From Mycolicibacterium sp. CBMA 226 (GTDB lineage Bacteria; Actinomycetota; Actinomycetes; Mycobacteriales; Mycobacteriaceae): a stretch of 64,000 nt of DNA. The stretch covers positions 1 through 64,000 of the forward strand of contig NZ_VTGY01000020.1 of NCBI RefSeq assembly GCF_009729075.1, written 5' to 3'. Position numbers and translations under genes: made by a program. Below, piece after piece: positions 1 through 9,355 of the stretch (positions within the stretch are counted from its first letter, which is position 1; each line of letters opens with the position of its first letter). The notes under the pieces were generated by a model. It saw only the letters and a program-made list of their open reading frames with translations, ran no database searches and was not told the DNA's origin.

Positions 1-137
1 CGCACAGTTCGCTGTTCGACGCGGGGTTGACCAAGGTCATCGACAACCACGCCAAGGTCGTGTCCTGGTATGACAACGAATGGGGCTACTCCAACCGGAT
101 CGCCGACCTGACCGCACTGGTCGGCAAGTCGCTCTAG
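1..137 (+). CDS. gap: Glyceraldehyde-3-phosphate dehydrogenase, C-terminal end (partial)
   Basis: Only the last 44 codons are present, entering the window in frame at base 3 and stopping with TAG at 135-137. The translated end contains the WYDNEWGYSNR segment that is near-invariant at the C-terminus of phosphorylating GAPDH, which converts glyceraldehyde-3-phosphate to 1,3-bisphosphoglycerate with NAD in the cytoplasm. The pgk gene starts 24 bp downstream, giving the classical gap-pgk-tpiA glycolytic operon. The catalytic cysteine and the NAD-binding domain lie upstream of the window and cannot be checked. Confidence 0.97.
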   Translation, partial: HSSLFDAGLTKVIDNHAKVVSWYDNEWGYSNRIADLTALVGKSL

Positions 138-161
138 ATAGCACGTAAGAGAAAGACAGGT

Positions 162-1388
162 ATGAGCATCAAGACCCTCGATGAGCTGTTGGGCGAAGGC
201 GTAGAGGGGCGGGGCGTTCTGGTGCGCTCGGACCTCAACGTCCCGCTCGACGATGACGGCAACATCACCGATCCGGGCCGGATCATCGCCTCCGTCCCCA
301 CCCTGGCGGCGTTGGCCGACGCCGGTGCCAAGGTCGTCGTCACCGCGCACCTGGGTCGTCCCAAGGGCGGACCGGACCCCAAGTTCTCGCTGGCGCCGGT
401 TGCCGCGGCGCTCGGGGAGAAGCTGGGCCGGCACGTGCAGTTGGCGGGTGACGTCGTCGGTACCGACGCGCTGGCCCGCGCCGAGGGCCTGACCGACGGA
501 GACGTGCTGTTGCTGGAGAACATCCGCTTCGACCCACGTGAGACCAGCAAGGACGACGCCGAGCGCGCGGCCCTGGCCCGCGAGCTGGCGGCTCTGGTCG
601 AGGGCGCCGACGGCTCGCCGGGCGCGTTTGTCTCGGACGGCTTCGGGGTTGTGCACCGCAAGCAGGCGTCGGTGTACGACGTCGCGACGCTCCTGCCGCA
701 CTACGCCGGCACGCTGGTGGACGCCGAGGTCAAGGTGCTCGAGCAGCTGACCAGCTCGACCGAACGGCCGTATGCCGTCGTGCTGGGCGGATCCAAGGTC
801 TCCGACAAGCTCGCCGTCATCGAGAACCTCGCCACCAAGGCCGACAGCCTCATCATCGGCGGCGGCATGTGTTTCACTTTCCTTGCGGCCCAAGGGCTTT
901 CGGTCGGTACGTCGTTGTTGCAGGAAGAGATGATCGACACCTGCAAGCGGCTGCTGGATACCTACGCTGACGTGATCCACCTCCCCGTCGACATCGTGGT
1001 GGCCGACAAGTTCGCCGCCGATGCGGTGCCGGAGACCGTCGCTTCCGACCGCATCCCGGACGGCAAGATAGGCCTCGACATCGGCCCTGAGTCGGTCAAG
1101 CGGTTCACCGCGCTGCTGTCCAACGCCAAGACGGTGTTCTGGAACGGCCCGATGGGTGTCTTCGAGTTCCCGGCGTTCGCCGACGGCACCAAGGGTGTCG
1201 CCGAGGCCATCATCACCGCGACGTCCAAGGGCGCGTTCAGCGTCGTCGGTGGCGGCGACTCGGCCGCTGCGGTGCGCCAGCTCGACCTGGCCGAGGACGG
1301 CTTCTCCCACATTTCGACCGGCGGCGGCGCGTCGCTGGAATACCTCGAGGGCAAGACCCTCCCCGGCATCGACGTGCTGGGGTCGTAG
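162..1388 (+). CDS. pgk: Phosphoglycerate kinase
   Basis: This 408-residue protein transfers the acyl phosphate of 1,3-bisphosphoglycerate to ADP in glycolysis. The substrate-binding RSDLNVP segment lies at residues 22-28 and AHLGRPKG at about 62-69. The nucleotide-binding C-terminal half carries NGPMGVFE and the GGGDSAAA loop. Length matches bacterial monomeric PGK. The ATG at 162 follows a purine-rich stretch (AGAAAGACAGG). The gene sits between gap and tpiA with only 3 bp before tpiA, so the three are probably co-transcribed. Confidence 0.98.
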   Translation: MSIKTLDELLGEGVEGRGVLVRSDLNVPLDDDGNITDPGRIIASVPTLAALADAGAKVVVTAHLGRPKGGPDPKFSLAPVAAALGEKLGRHVQLAGDVVGTDALARAEGLTDGDVLLLENIRFDPRETSKDDAERAALARELAALVEGADGSPGAFVSDGFGVVHRKQASVYDVATLLPHYAGTLVDAEVKVLEQLTSSTERPYAVVLGGSKVSDKLAVIENLATKADSLIIGGGMCFTFLAAQGLSVGTSLLQEEMIDTCKRLLDTYADVIHLPVDIVVADKFAADAVPETVASDRIPDGKIGLDIGPESVKRFTALLSNAKTVFWNGPMGVFEFPAFADGTKGVAEAIITATSKGAFSVVGGGDSAAAVRQLDLAEDGFSHISTGGGASLEYLEGKTLPGIDVLGS

Positions 1389-1391
1389 ACC

Positions 1392-2177
<786 letters not shown>

Positions 2178-2221
2178 CACGACAAATCGGGCCGGTGGCA
2201 TGATGCCGGCCCGACGCCCGG

Positions 2222-2227
2222 TAAGCT
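2222..2227 (+). promoter_or_regulatory. Candidate leaderless -10 of secG
   Basis: TAAGCT fits the mycobacterial TANNNT hexamer and ends 7 nt before the secG ATG, so transcription could begin at the A of the start codon. No convincing -35 is seen. Confidence 0.45.
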
Positions 2228-2234
2228 ATGGGTC

Positions 2235-2471
2235 ATGATTTTGGCCCTGCAGATCACGTTGATCATCACCAGCGTGTTGGTTGTGTTGCTGGTGTTGCTC
2301 CACCGGGCCAAGGGTGGCGGTCTGTCGACGCTGTTCGGCGGCGGTGTGCAGTCCAGCTTGTCCGGCTCCACTGTGGTGGAGAAGAACCTGGACCGGCTGA
2401 CCTACTTCATCACCGGCATCTGGCTGGTGTCGATCATCGGCATCGCGCTGCAGATCAAGTACGGCGCCTAG
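2235..2471 (+). CDS. secG: Protein translocase subunit SecG
   Basis: This 78-residue membrane protein has two hydrophobic segments (about residues 2-24 and 48-71) joined by a loop containing KGGGLSTLFGGG, the hallmark of SecG. SecG assists SecYE during preprotein export. The position immediately after tpiA is the usual actinobacterial location. The ATG at 2235 lies 7 nt after a TAAGCT hexamer with no clear ribosome-binding site, suggesting a leaderless message. A strong hairpin terminator follows the stop codon. Confidence 0.96.
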   Translation: MILALQITLIITSVLVVLLVLLHRAKGGGLSTLFGGGVQSSLSGSTVVEKNLDRLTYFITGIWLVSIIGIALQIKYGA

Positions 2472-2485
2472 CTTCAGACTTTCCG

Positions 2486-2523
2486 AACCGGCCACGCCTC
2501 TCAGGCGTGGCCGGTTTTGTTTG
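2486..2523 (+). terminator. Intrinsic terminator after secG
   Basis: A perfect 14-bp stem (AACCGGCCACGCCT at 2486-2499 against 2503-2516, loop CTC) is followed by TTGTTTG. It lies 15 bp past the secG stop and is a textbook rho-independent terminator. Confidence 0.9.
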
Positions 2524-2668
2524 TCCTGCTGGTCATTGACAGGAAGCATCCAGCGGGTGCTGGGCCGGCGCTTATGCCGATGACAGGGCGCGCTTAGCGC
2601 CGGCACCTACGCTCTGCCTCGATACCTGGCGTCGTCGCCGGGACAGCTCGGATGAGGCGGAGTCTGCG

Positions 2669-3307
2669 GTGCATCTTCTTCGTATTGGCGCGGGTGCGGC
2701 GGTGCTGCTCTGCGCATCGAGTGCGGTGGCTTCCGGTGTGGCCGGCGCCGACCCACTGCCCGTTGCCGATGTGCGGCAGGCCGTCACCACCGAAGACGGT
2801 TGGCGCCTTGGGGTGTCGCTCACCCAGATGGCCGTCAACTCGGTGCCGAACATGGCCGCGACAGCCTTCACCCGCGAGGGTTTCGTCACGGGCCGGGCCG
2901 AGGCCACCATCGACGGTAGCGGCTCGTCGGCGGTCAACAACGGGACGTTGATCGTGGGCTTGCAGCTCGGCTGCCAGGTCGACCTCAGCGAAGGCGCCAG
3001 TGTCGGCGGCGACGCCACCATCGGCGTCAACCCCGGTTTCAGCGGAAACCTGTTGAATGCCATCGGCCCCTACGCCGATCTGGAGGGCAACGTCTCGGTG
3101 AACCTGCTGCCGGGCACGATCACCAACGTGGTGCTGGGCAAGAAATCGCTCAAGGGGCGCACCGGCGGCATCACCGTGCACGACGCCCACGTCAAGGTCG
3201 ATGCGTGTGGTGGGGCAGTTGCCATCCGGTTCTTCTCCACGGTGACCATCGACACCGACAAGAACGACGACAGCGTCAACGCCTACGGCGACATCCTGCA
3301 GCTATGA
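2669..3307 (+). CDS. MspA-family porin-like secreted protein
   Basis: This 212-residue protein has an N-terminal signal peptide (hydrophobic GAGAAVLLCASSAVAS, probable cleavage near AGA-D at residues 26-28). The mature part resembles MspA-type porins: FVTGRAEATIDGSG, a beta-rich GTLIVGLQLGCQVDL, GVNPGFSG, and a terminal YGDILQL like the MspA C-terminus. Known MspA proteins are octameric outer-membrane pores for hydrophilic solutes in rapid growers. The GTG at 2669 was chosen because it directly precedes the signal peptide and no in-frame ATG or GTG was seen just upstream. It overlaps the next gene by 4 bp. Two cysteines in the mature part are atypical for MspA, so pore function is inferred from family only. 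Confidence 0.82.
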   Translation: MHLLRIGAGAAVLLCASSAVASGVAGADPLPVADVRQAVTTEDGWRLGVSLTQMAVNSVPNMAATAFTREGFVTGRAEATIDGSGSSAVNNGTLIVGLQLGCQVDLSEGASVGGDATIGVNPGFSGNLLNAIGPYADLEGNVSVNLLPGTITNVVLGKKSLKGRTGGITVHDAHVKVDACGGAVAIRFFSTVTIDTDKNDDSVNAYGDILQL

Positions 3308-3699
3308 GCATCGCGCGAATGCCTGTGAGGTCCGGCCATCGATTGCTGGCCGCGGCCGGCGTCGTGGCGTGGACGGTGTCGGTCTGGCTCACGGTTGCTC
3401 CGCCGCCGGCACAGGCCGACTGCACCGGCGCCGGTGACTTCGGCGCCGGATCCGGTTGCGCCCCACCGGGTGGCGGGAGCTCGTCAGCGAAAGCCTGGCC
3501 GCCGACAGCGGTGGATTGGCCGCCCAGCGTGGACACAGATAGTGGCGGCGAGGGCGACAATAAACAGTCCGTATCGTCGCCGATTGTGTTGCCGGACGGG
3601 CAGAAACCGTCGACGACGACGGGTGCGGATGGCACGTCGGCCTCGTCCGCAACCCCCACGACGTCGTCGACTCCGATCGTCCCGGTGGGTTCGCCGTGA
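3304..3699 (+). CDS. Small Ser/Thr/Pro-rich exported protein, function unknown
   Basis: The protein is 131 residues. A basic N-terminus is followed by a hydrophobic stretch (LLAAAGVVAWTVSVWLTV) and a PPPAQAD cleavage-like site near residue 37. The remainder is low-complexity, rich in Ser, Thr, Pro, Gly and Asp, with two cysteines just after the predicted cleavage. No catalytic motif is visible. The ATG at 3304 overlaps the stop of the MspA-like gene (ATGA), so the two are probably translationally coupled, and it may assist or decorate that protein. Function is not recognised. Confidence 0.72.
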   Translation: MSIARMPVRSGHRLLAAAGVVAWTVSVWLTVAPPPAQADCTGAGDFGAGSGCAPPGGGSSSAKAWPPTAVDWPPSVDTDSGGEGDNKQSVSSPIVLPDGQKPSTTTGADGTSASSATPTTSSTPIVPVGSP

Positions 3700-3753
3700 C
3701 CGAGTCGACCGCCGTACCCTGCACGTGCGGCCTCGGGCATCGATACTGAGGTG

Positions 3754-6561
3754 ATGGCAGAGGTTCCGAACTCTCACGACACTGCGCTGCTGCCGATCGG
3801 ATCGGTTCAGCGCACCGAACTGGGCCGTGAGGCCACTGAACCGATGCGCGAAGACATTCGGTTGCTCGGCGCCATCCTCGGCGACACGGTGCGCGAGCAG
3901 AACGGGGACGACGTCTTCGATCTGGTGGAACGGGCACGGGTGGAATCGTTCCGGGTGCGGCGTTCGGAGATCGACCGGGCCGACCTGGCGGCGCTGTTCT
4001 CGGGCATCGACATTCATCAGGCGATCCCGGTGATCCGGGCGTTCACCCACTTCGCGCTGCTGGCCAACGTTGCCGAGGACATCCACCGCGAACGGCGGCG
4101 TGCCGTGCACGTCGCCGCGGGTGAGCCGCCGCAGGACAGCAGCCTGGCCGCCACGTATCGCAAGCTGGACCAAGCCGAGGGATTGGCGGCGGCGGCAGTT
4201 GCCGATGCGCTGTCCGGTGCGCTGGTCTCGCCGGTGATCACCGCCCATCCCACCGAAACCCGGCGGCGCACCATCTTCGACACCCAGAACCGGATCACCG
4301 ACCTCATGCGGTTGCGGCTGCACGGACACAGCGTGACGCGTGACGACCGCGACATCGAGACCGAGCTGCGCCGGCACATCCTCACGCTGTGGCAGACCGC
4401 GCTGATCCGCTTGTCGCGGTTGAAGATTCAAGACGAGATCGCCACCGGCCTGCGCTACTATCCGGCCGCCTTCTTCGACGTCATCCCACGGGTCAACGCG
4501 GACGTGCGCGCCGCACTGCAGGCGCGCTGGCCGGGTGTGCCGCTGCTCGAGACGCCGATCCTGCGGCCCGGTTCGTGGATCGGCGGTGACCGCGACGGCA
4601 ACCCCAACGTCACCGCCGACGTGGTGCGGCTGGCCACTGGTAGCGCGGCCTACACCGCGTTCGAACGATACTTCGCCGAACTCCTTGCGCTGGAACATGA
4701 ATTGTCGATGTCGGCGCGGCTGGTCCGGGTCAGCGATGCGCTGCAGACGCTGGCCGACCAGCATCCCGAACCAGCCCACGCCGACGAACCGTACCGTCAG
4801 GCGCTGCACGTGATCCGCGGGCGCTTGACAGCCACCGCCGCCGAGATCCTCGACCGGCAACCCGAGCATGAGCTGGACCTCGGCCTGCCGCAGTACGCCA
4901 CGCCGGCTGAACTGCTGGCCGACCTGGATGTCATCGACGCCTCGCTGCGCGCCGGCGGCACCAGCGTGCTGGCCGACGACCGGCTGGCGCGGTTGCGAGA
5001 ATCGGTGCGCGTCTTCGGTTTCCACTTGTGCGGCCTGGACCTGCGGCAGAACTCCGAAGTGCACGAGCAGGTGGTCGCCGAGCTGCTGGCCTGGGCGGGT
5101 GTGCATCCTGACTATGCGTCGCTGTCGGAGGACGAACGCGTCGCCGTGCTCGTTGCCGAACTGTCCACCCGCAGGCCATTGGTGGGGCGCGAAGCCGACC
5201 TGTCGGAATTGGCCCGCAAGGAATTGGACATCGTCGCGGCTGCTGCCCGGGCGGTGGAGGTCTTCGGTCCAGACGCTGTGCCCAACTACATCATCTCGAT
5301 GTGTCAGTCGGTGTCCGACCTCTTGGAGGCCGCGATACTGCTCAAAGAGGCGGGCCTGCTGGACGCGGCCTCTCCCGAGCCGTACAGCCCGGTCGGCATC
5401 GTGCCGCTGTTCGAGACGATCGACGACCTGCAACGCGGATCGTCGATTCTGGAAGCGGTCCTTGCCATTCCGCTGTACCGGTCGATCGTCACCGCCCGCG
5501 GCGACCACCAGGAGGTGATGCTCGGTTACTCGGACTCCAATAAGGACGGCGGGTATCTCGCGGCCAACTGGGCCCTGTATCGAGCCGAGCTCGATCTGGT
5601 GGAGTCGGCCCGCAAGACGGGAATCCGGTTGCGGCTCTTTCATGGTCGCGGCGGCACCGTCGGCCGCGGTGGTGGCCCGAGCTACGACGCGATTCTCGCG
5701 CAACCGCCCGGCGCGGTCCAGGGTTCCCTGCGGATCACCGAGCAGGGTGAGGTGATCGCCGCCAAGTACGCCGAACCGCATGCGGCACACCGCAATCTGG
5801 AGACGCTGCTTGCGGCCACCCTGGAGTCGACCCTGCTCGACGTCGAAGGACTCGGCGACGCCGCGGCACCTGCCTACGACGTGCTGGACGACCTCGCCGC
5901 TCGCGCGCAACGCGCTTACAGCGAATTGGTCCACGACACACCGGGATTCGTCGAGTACTTCAAAGCCTCGACGCCCGTCAGCGAGATCGGGTCGCTCAAC
6001 ATCGGTAGTCGCCCGACGTCGCGCAAGCCGACCACGTCGATCGCCGACCTGCGCGCCATCCCGTGGGTGCTGGCCTGGAGCCAGTCGCGCGTCATGCTGC
6101 CCGGTTGGTACGGCACCGGCACCGCGTTCGAGGAATTCATCGACAACACCGAAGGTGGCCTCGAGGTGCTGCAGGACCTCTACGCGAAGTGGCCGTTCTT
6201 CCGGACCGTGCTCTCCAACATGGCGCAGGTGCTCGCCAAGTCGGATCTCGGTCTGGCCGCGCGGTATTCGGAACTCGTCGACGACGAGGCGTTGCGCCAC
6301 CGGGTGTTCGACAAGATCGCCGCCGAACACGAACGCACCATCCGGATGCACGCCCTTATCACCGGACACGATGACCTGCTTGCCGACAACCCGGCGCTGG
6401 CGAGGTCGGTGTTCAACCGGTTCCCGTACCTGGAGCCGCTGAATCATCTCCAGGTCGAGCTGCTGCGCCGCTACCGTTCCGGCGACGACGACGAACTCGT
6501 ACAACGTGGCATCCTCCTCACCATGAGTGGGTTGGCCACCGCACTGCGCAACAGCGGGTAG
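3754..6561 (+). CDS. ppc: Phosphoenolpyruvate carboxylase
   Basis: This 935-residue enzyme carboxylates PEP to oxaloacetate, an anaplerotic reaction feeding the TCA cycle. The catalytic histidine lies in TAHPTETRRRT (about residue 165). The active-site segments SDSNKDGGYLAANW, the glycine loop FHGRGGTVGRGGGP and SRPTSRKP are all present. The C-terminus ends LRNSG, where the family usually ends NTG. An upstream GTG (3751) is possible, but the ATG at 3754 lies 6 nt after a GATACT hexamer and fits a leaderless start better. M. tuberculosis is thought to lack ppc at this locus, so this fits an environmental mycobacterium. Confidence 0.97.
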   Translation: MAEVPNSHDTALLPIGSVQRTELGREATEPMREDIRLLGAILGDTVREQNGDDVFDLVERARVESFRVRRSEIDRADLAALFSGIDIHQAIPVIRAFTHFALLANVAEDIHRERRRAVHVAAGEPPQDSSLAATYRKLDQAEGLAAAAVADALSGALVSPVITAHPTETRRRTIFDTQNRITDLMRLRLHGHSVTRDDRDIETELRRHILTLWQTALIRLSRLKIQDEIATGLRYYPAAFFDVIPRVNADVRAALQARWPGVPLLETPILRPGSWIGGDRDGNPNVTADVVRLATGSAAYTAFERYFAELLALEHELSMSARLVRVSDALQTLADQHPEPAHADEPYRQALHVIRGRLTATAAEILDRQPEHELDLGLPQYATPAELLADLDVIDASLRAGGTSVLADDRLARLRESVRVFGFHLCGLDLRQNSEVHEQVVAELLAWAGVHPDYASLSEDERVAVLVAELSTRRPLVGREADLSELARKELDIVAAAARAVEVFGPDAVPNYIISMCQSVSDLLEAAILLKEAGLLDAASPEPYSPVGIVPLFETIDDLQRGSSILEAVLAIPLYRSIVTARGDHQEVMLGYSDSNKDGGYLAANWALYRAELDLVESARKTGIRLRLFHGRGGTVGRGGGPSYDAILAQPPGAVQGSLRITEQGEVIAAKYAEPHAAHRNLETLLAATLESTLLDVEGLGDAAAPAYDVLDDLAARAQRAYSELVHDTPGFVEYFKASTPVSEIGSLNIGSRPTSRKPTTSIADLRAIPWVLAWSQSRVMLPGWYGTGTAFEEFIDNTEGGLEVLQDLYAKWPFFRTVLSNMAQVLAKSDLGLAARYSELVDDEALRHRVFDKIAAEHERTIRMHALITGHDDLLADNPALARSVFNRFPYLEPLNHLQVELLRRYRSGDDDELVQRGILLTMSGLATALRNSG

Positions 6562-6584
6562 CCGTTAGAGCGCTGCGTCTCCGG

Positions 6585-6596
6585 ACCGCATGCGGT
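6585..6596. other. Perfect 12-bp palindrome between convergent genes
   Basis: ACCGCATGCGGT lies between the ends of ppc and the HNH gene. There is no loop or T-tract, so terminator function is doubtful. Confidence 0.3.
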
Positions 6597-6645
6597 ATCG
6601 GCGCCGTGGCTGCGTGGCGTGGTTGCCGGCGGTGTTCTCGCCGGG

Positions 6646-8052
6646 TTAGCTTGCGGGACTGTCTGTTTCGCCATCGTTGTTATCTCCGGTCTCGGTCGGA
6701 TACAACGTCGGGTGGTGGTAGTGGTTGGTTCTTGGTTGGCCGACGTCGAGTAGTGGTGGTGGGGTCCAGTGGGTGCGGCCGTTTTTCATGGTGGTGGTCC
6801 AGCCGCCGGTGTCGGCGAGGCGGTTGTGGGGGCCGCAGGCCAGGGTGAGGTTGGTGATGTCGGTGGGGCCGTCGTCGCGCCAGTTGGTGTTGACGTGATG
6901 GGCCTGGCAGCGGGAGGCGGGGGCGGTGCAGTGGGGTTTGGTGCAGCCGCGGTCGCGGGCGAACAGGGCGAAACGTTGAGCGACGGTGGCGGTGCGACGT
7001 GCTCGGCCCAGGTACAGCGGTTGTTCGGTGTGGTCATCGAAGACGGCGAGGTAGTGGTCGGCTCCGGTGGTCGCGGCCATCTGGACCAGATCCTTGACCG
7101 GGAGGTTGGTGCCGGTATGGGTGAGCGCCGTTCCGGTGCGCTTGTGCAGGTCGGTGACGGTGCAGGTGGCGATCACCGCGACGGGGAACCCGTTGTGCTC
7201 GCCGAGCATCCCGGAGGTCAGCGCCATGCGGCCGATCATCCGGTAGGCGTCGTGTTGGCGTTGGGCGAGGGTCCTGGTGTCGTTGTCGATCTGTTCCTGG
7301 GTGGGTGTGCCCGATAGGCAGGGCACGGGGTCGGCGGGGTTGCACATGCCGGGGGCGGCCCACTTGTCGTTGATCGCGTCCCAGTAGGCGCGGGTTTCGG
7401 CATCGATGGTGCCGCTCACCTCGGAGGTGCCGTCTGATTTCTGCTTCCCCGTCCTGATGGCGCGCTTGGGGTCGGGCTCGGAATCGTCGGGTTCGGGCCC
7501 GTCCTGATCGAGCCGGTACAGCAGGTCAGCGGCCGCCCGCCGCAGGTCTTCTGGGGTTTGGTAGCGGGCGGCGGCTTCCAGGTCGGCCTCGCACTGGGCG
7601 AGGGTGGCCGGGTCCACCCAGAGCGGCACCTTCGCGAAAAAGTTCGTGATCACCGCGACGTGCTCGGTGTTGATCGCGCCCTCGGCCAGCGCGGCGGCGA
7701 TCAGTTCCCACACCGGCCCCAATGGTTCGCCGGTGATCGCTGAGCGTGGACCGAGGTGGTCGCCGTCGCGGACTCGGCGACGGGCTTCCTCCCAGCTGAT
7801 GCGGAGCCGGATGTGCAGCACCTCCACCCAGTCTTTCGCTCCGATGTCTTTGGCGGTGGCCTGGGTTTGGGCGGCGGCCAAGATCTGGTGATCGACCGCC
7901 TCGGCCGCGCACTTCAACGTTTCACGACGCGACTGCAACTCCAGCAATGTCCGCACGTCCAGGCCGGTGTAGTCCAGGGACGCGAGCCGGGTCTGCGCCG
8001 CTTCGAACTCGGCGTACGCCTGCTCGATGACGGCCGGATCGGTCAATCCCAT
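6646..8052 (-). CDS. 13E12-repeat type DUF222 / HNH endonuclease-domain protein
   Basis: The 468-residue protein has a long helical DUF222 region (roughly residues 10-330). A C-terminal HNH domain follows: GCTKPHCTAP, then CQAHHVN, then NLTLACGPHNRLAD (about residues 370-420), with paired Cys and His residues fitting a zinc-bound beta-beta-alpha-metal nuclease fold. Mycobacterial genomes carry several such 13E12 repeat genes; their role is unknown, though nuclease activity and DNA-damage induction are suspected. The ATG at 8052 was chosen over an upstream TTG (8082) because a perfect SOS box with an embedded -10 sits immediately before it. No terminal repeats or integrase flank it. The tail is Thr/Asn/Asp-rich low-complexity sequence. 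Confidence 0.88.
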   Translation of the reverse strand: MGLTDPAVIEQAYAEFEAAQTRLASLDYTGLDVRTLLELQSRRETLKCAAEAVDHQILAAAQTQATAKDIGAKDWVEVLHIRLRISWEEARRRVRDGDHLGPRSAITGEPLGPVWELIAAALAEGAINTEHVAVITNFFAKVPLWVDPATLAQCEADLEAAARYQTPEDLRRAAADLLYRLDQDGPEPDDSEPDPKRAIRTGKQKSDGTSEVSGTIDAETRAYWDAINDKWAAPGMCNPADPVPCLSGTPTQEQIDNDTRTLAQRQHDAYRMIGRMALTSGMLGEHNGFPVAVIATCTVTDLHKRTGTALTHTGTNLPVKDLVQMAATTGADHYLAVFDDHTEQPLYLGRARRTATVAQRFALFARDRGCTKPHCTAPASRCQAHHVNTNWRDDGPTDITNLTLACGPHNRLADTGGWTTTMKNGRTHWTPPPLLDVGQPRTNHYHHPTLYPTETGDNNDGETDSPAS

Positions 8053-8055
8053 ACA

Positions 8056-8071
8056 TCGAACACTAGTTCGA
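8056..8071 (-). promoter_or_regulatory. LexA SOS box upstream of the HNH gene
   Basis: TCGAAC-ACTA-GTTCGA is an exact match to the mycobacterial SOS box TCGAAC-N4-GTTCGA. It ends 3 bp from the HNH start codon. On the minus strand the box contains TAGTGT (8065-8060), a TANNNT hexamer 7 nt from the ATG. LexA bound here would cover the -10 of a leaderless promoter. Confidence 0.92.
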
Positions 8072-8249
8072 GCAACCGACAAGTCGCTGTGACCAATGGT
8101 GTACTAGTTACCCACCGTGACCAGCGCAAACAAAGTGACCAAAGTTTTTTCGGACTGCCGGGCGGAGGTTGGGAACGGCGCGAGGAAGTCGGGGCTCGGC
8201 GGCCTGTGGGCAGCCTTGGAAGTGCCTGTCGCGGGTGGTCGCGTCAGCC

Positions 8250-8618
8250 CTACGGCGTCCAGCCGCGAACCGACTTCAGCATCCCGCGTACGGCATTCTC
8301 GGTCACCGTGATGGGCGACAGCACCGTCTCGGCGACGCCGACGATGGCTTCGACGCGCGTCACGATCGCCTCCATCCGATCGACGACGCCGAAGATACGG
8401 GGCGCGAGTTCGTCGATCTGGGTGATGGTCTCGTTGAACCGCGACATCGTCGTATCGAGGTCACCGGTCAGCGTGCTGAGGGTGGCGAGCGTGCCTTCCA
8501 TGTCGACCAACAGCGAGTCGACCTGGGACACCATGACGTCGGCGTTCAACGCGGCGTCTGTCAACGTTCGGATTCGGCCGCGTACGGGTCGTGAACGTCC
8601 GTCGCCTTTGTCGACCAT
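8250..8618 (-). CDS. Small helical protein of unknown function (Rv1444c position)
   Basis: The protein is 122 residues. A short basic N-terminus (KGDGRSRPVRGRIR) is followed by an almost uninterrupted amphipathic helical region. Heptad-like leucines and valines run through LVDMEGTLATLSTLTGDLDTTMSRFNETITQIDELA, suggesting a coiled coil. There is no signal peptide or catalytic motif. The ATG at 8616-8618 is only 2 bp from the pgl stop, so it is the last gene of the zwf-opcA-pgl run, the same place as Rv1444c in M. tuberculosis. Function is not known. Confidence 0.75.
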   Translation of the reverse strand: MVDKGDGRSRPVRGRIRTLTDAALNADVMVSQVDSLLVDMEGTLATLSTLTGDLDTTMSRFNETITQIDELAPRIFGVVDRMEAIVTRVEAIVGVAETVLSPITVTENAVRGMLKSVRGWTP

Positions 8619-8620
8619 GC

Positions 8621-9355
8621 CTACAGTTTCGCCGCCGCGGCGGCGTCGAGCAACCACACGGTGGCTTCTGTGCCGATCGCGCCGGCCGCCGGAATGTCTT
8701 CCGCGGCAGCGCCACCGACTGCAGCCGCGACCGCATCGGCCTTCTCGGCACCGGCCACGACGAGCCACACCTGCCGCGCGCGACGGACCGCCGGCAACGT
8801 CAGCGTGATCCGCCGCGGCGGCGGCTTGGGGGAGTCCGTGACCGCGACGACGTACCGCGCGGTTTCCCGGACCGCCGCGCTATGTGGGAACAGCGAGTTG
8901 ATGTGGCCCTCGCCGCCCATGCCGAGCAGGTGCACGTCGAATTCCGGTGTGGGTGAACCGTTCCCGGCCACAAGTGCCAGCTCGCGTTCGTAGGCGGCGG
9001 CCGCGGCATCGATGTCGTCACCGAACTCGCCGTCGCTCGCAGCCATGGCGTGCACGTTGTCAGCGGGAATGGCAACGGAATTCAGCAGCGCTTCCCGGGC
9101 CTGCTTGATGTTCCGGTCGGCATCGTCGGCCGGCACGTAGCGGTCGTCACCCCAGAACAGGTGCACTTTGGTCCAGTCGATCGGATGTGCGCCGACATGC
9201 TTCAGCAGCTTGATCCCGGTACCGCCACCGGTCAGCACGATGTAGGCCACGCCGCGCGCCTCGATGGCGTCATTGATGGCTGCCACCAACCGGTCTCCGG
9301 CGGCGGTCACCAAAGCGTCGGCGTCGTCGTACTTTTCGATGATCTGGTCAGACAT
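8621..9355 (-). CDS. pgl: 6-phosphogluconolactonase
   Basis: The 244-residue protein belongs to the glucosamine-6-phosphate isomerase/6-phosphogluconolactonase family. It hydrolyses 6-phosphogluconolactone, the product of Zwf, in the oxidative pentose phosphate pathway. Visible motifs are YIVLTGGGTGIKLL near residue 40, VHLFWGDDRYVP, and LLGMGGEGHINSLFPHS, which carries the catalytic histidine region. The ATG at 9353-9355 overlaps the end of opcA by 8 bp, so translation is likely coupled; a longer ORF upstream would run deep into opcA. Confidence 0.96.
   Translation of the reverse strand: MSDQIIEKYDDADALVTAAGDRLVAAINDAIEARGVAYIVLTGGGTGIKLLKHVGAHPIDWTKVHLFWGDDRYVPADDADRNIKQAREALLNSVAIPADNVHAMAASDGEFGDDIDAAAAAYERELALVAGNGSPTPEFDVHLLGMGGEGHINSLFPHSAAVRETARYVVAVTDSPKPPPRRITLTLPAVRRARQVWLVVAGAEKADAVAAAVGGAAAEDIPAAGAIGTEATVWLLDAAAAAKL

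Noticed and set aside
3484..6504. 1006-codon open frame antisense to ppc
   Set aside because: It is a GC-rich shadow of ppc. Its translation is low-complexity (Arg, Gln, Gly) with no domain, while ppc has full catalytic motifs.
6646..8082. HNH/13E12 gene as part of a prophage or insertion sequence
   Set aside because: No integrase, terminal inverted repeats, target duplication or other phage genes flank it. Only the single ORF and its SOS box are visible.
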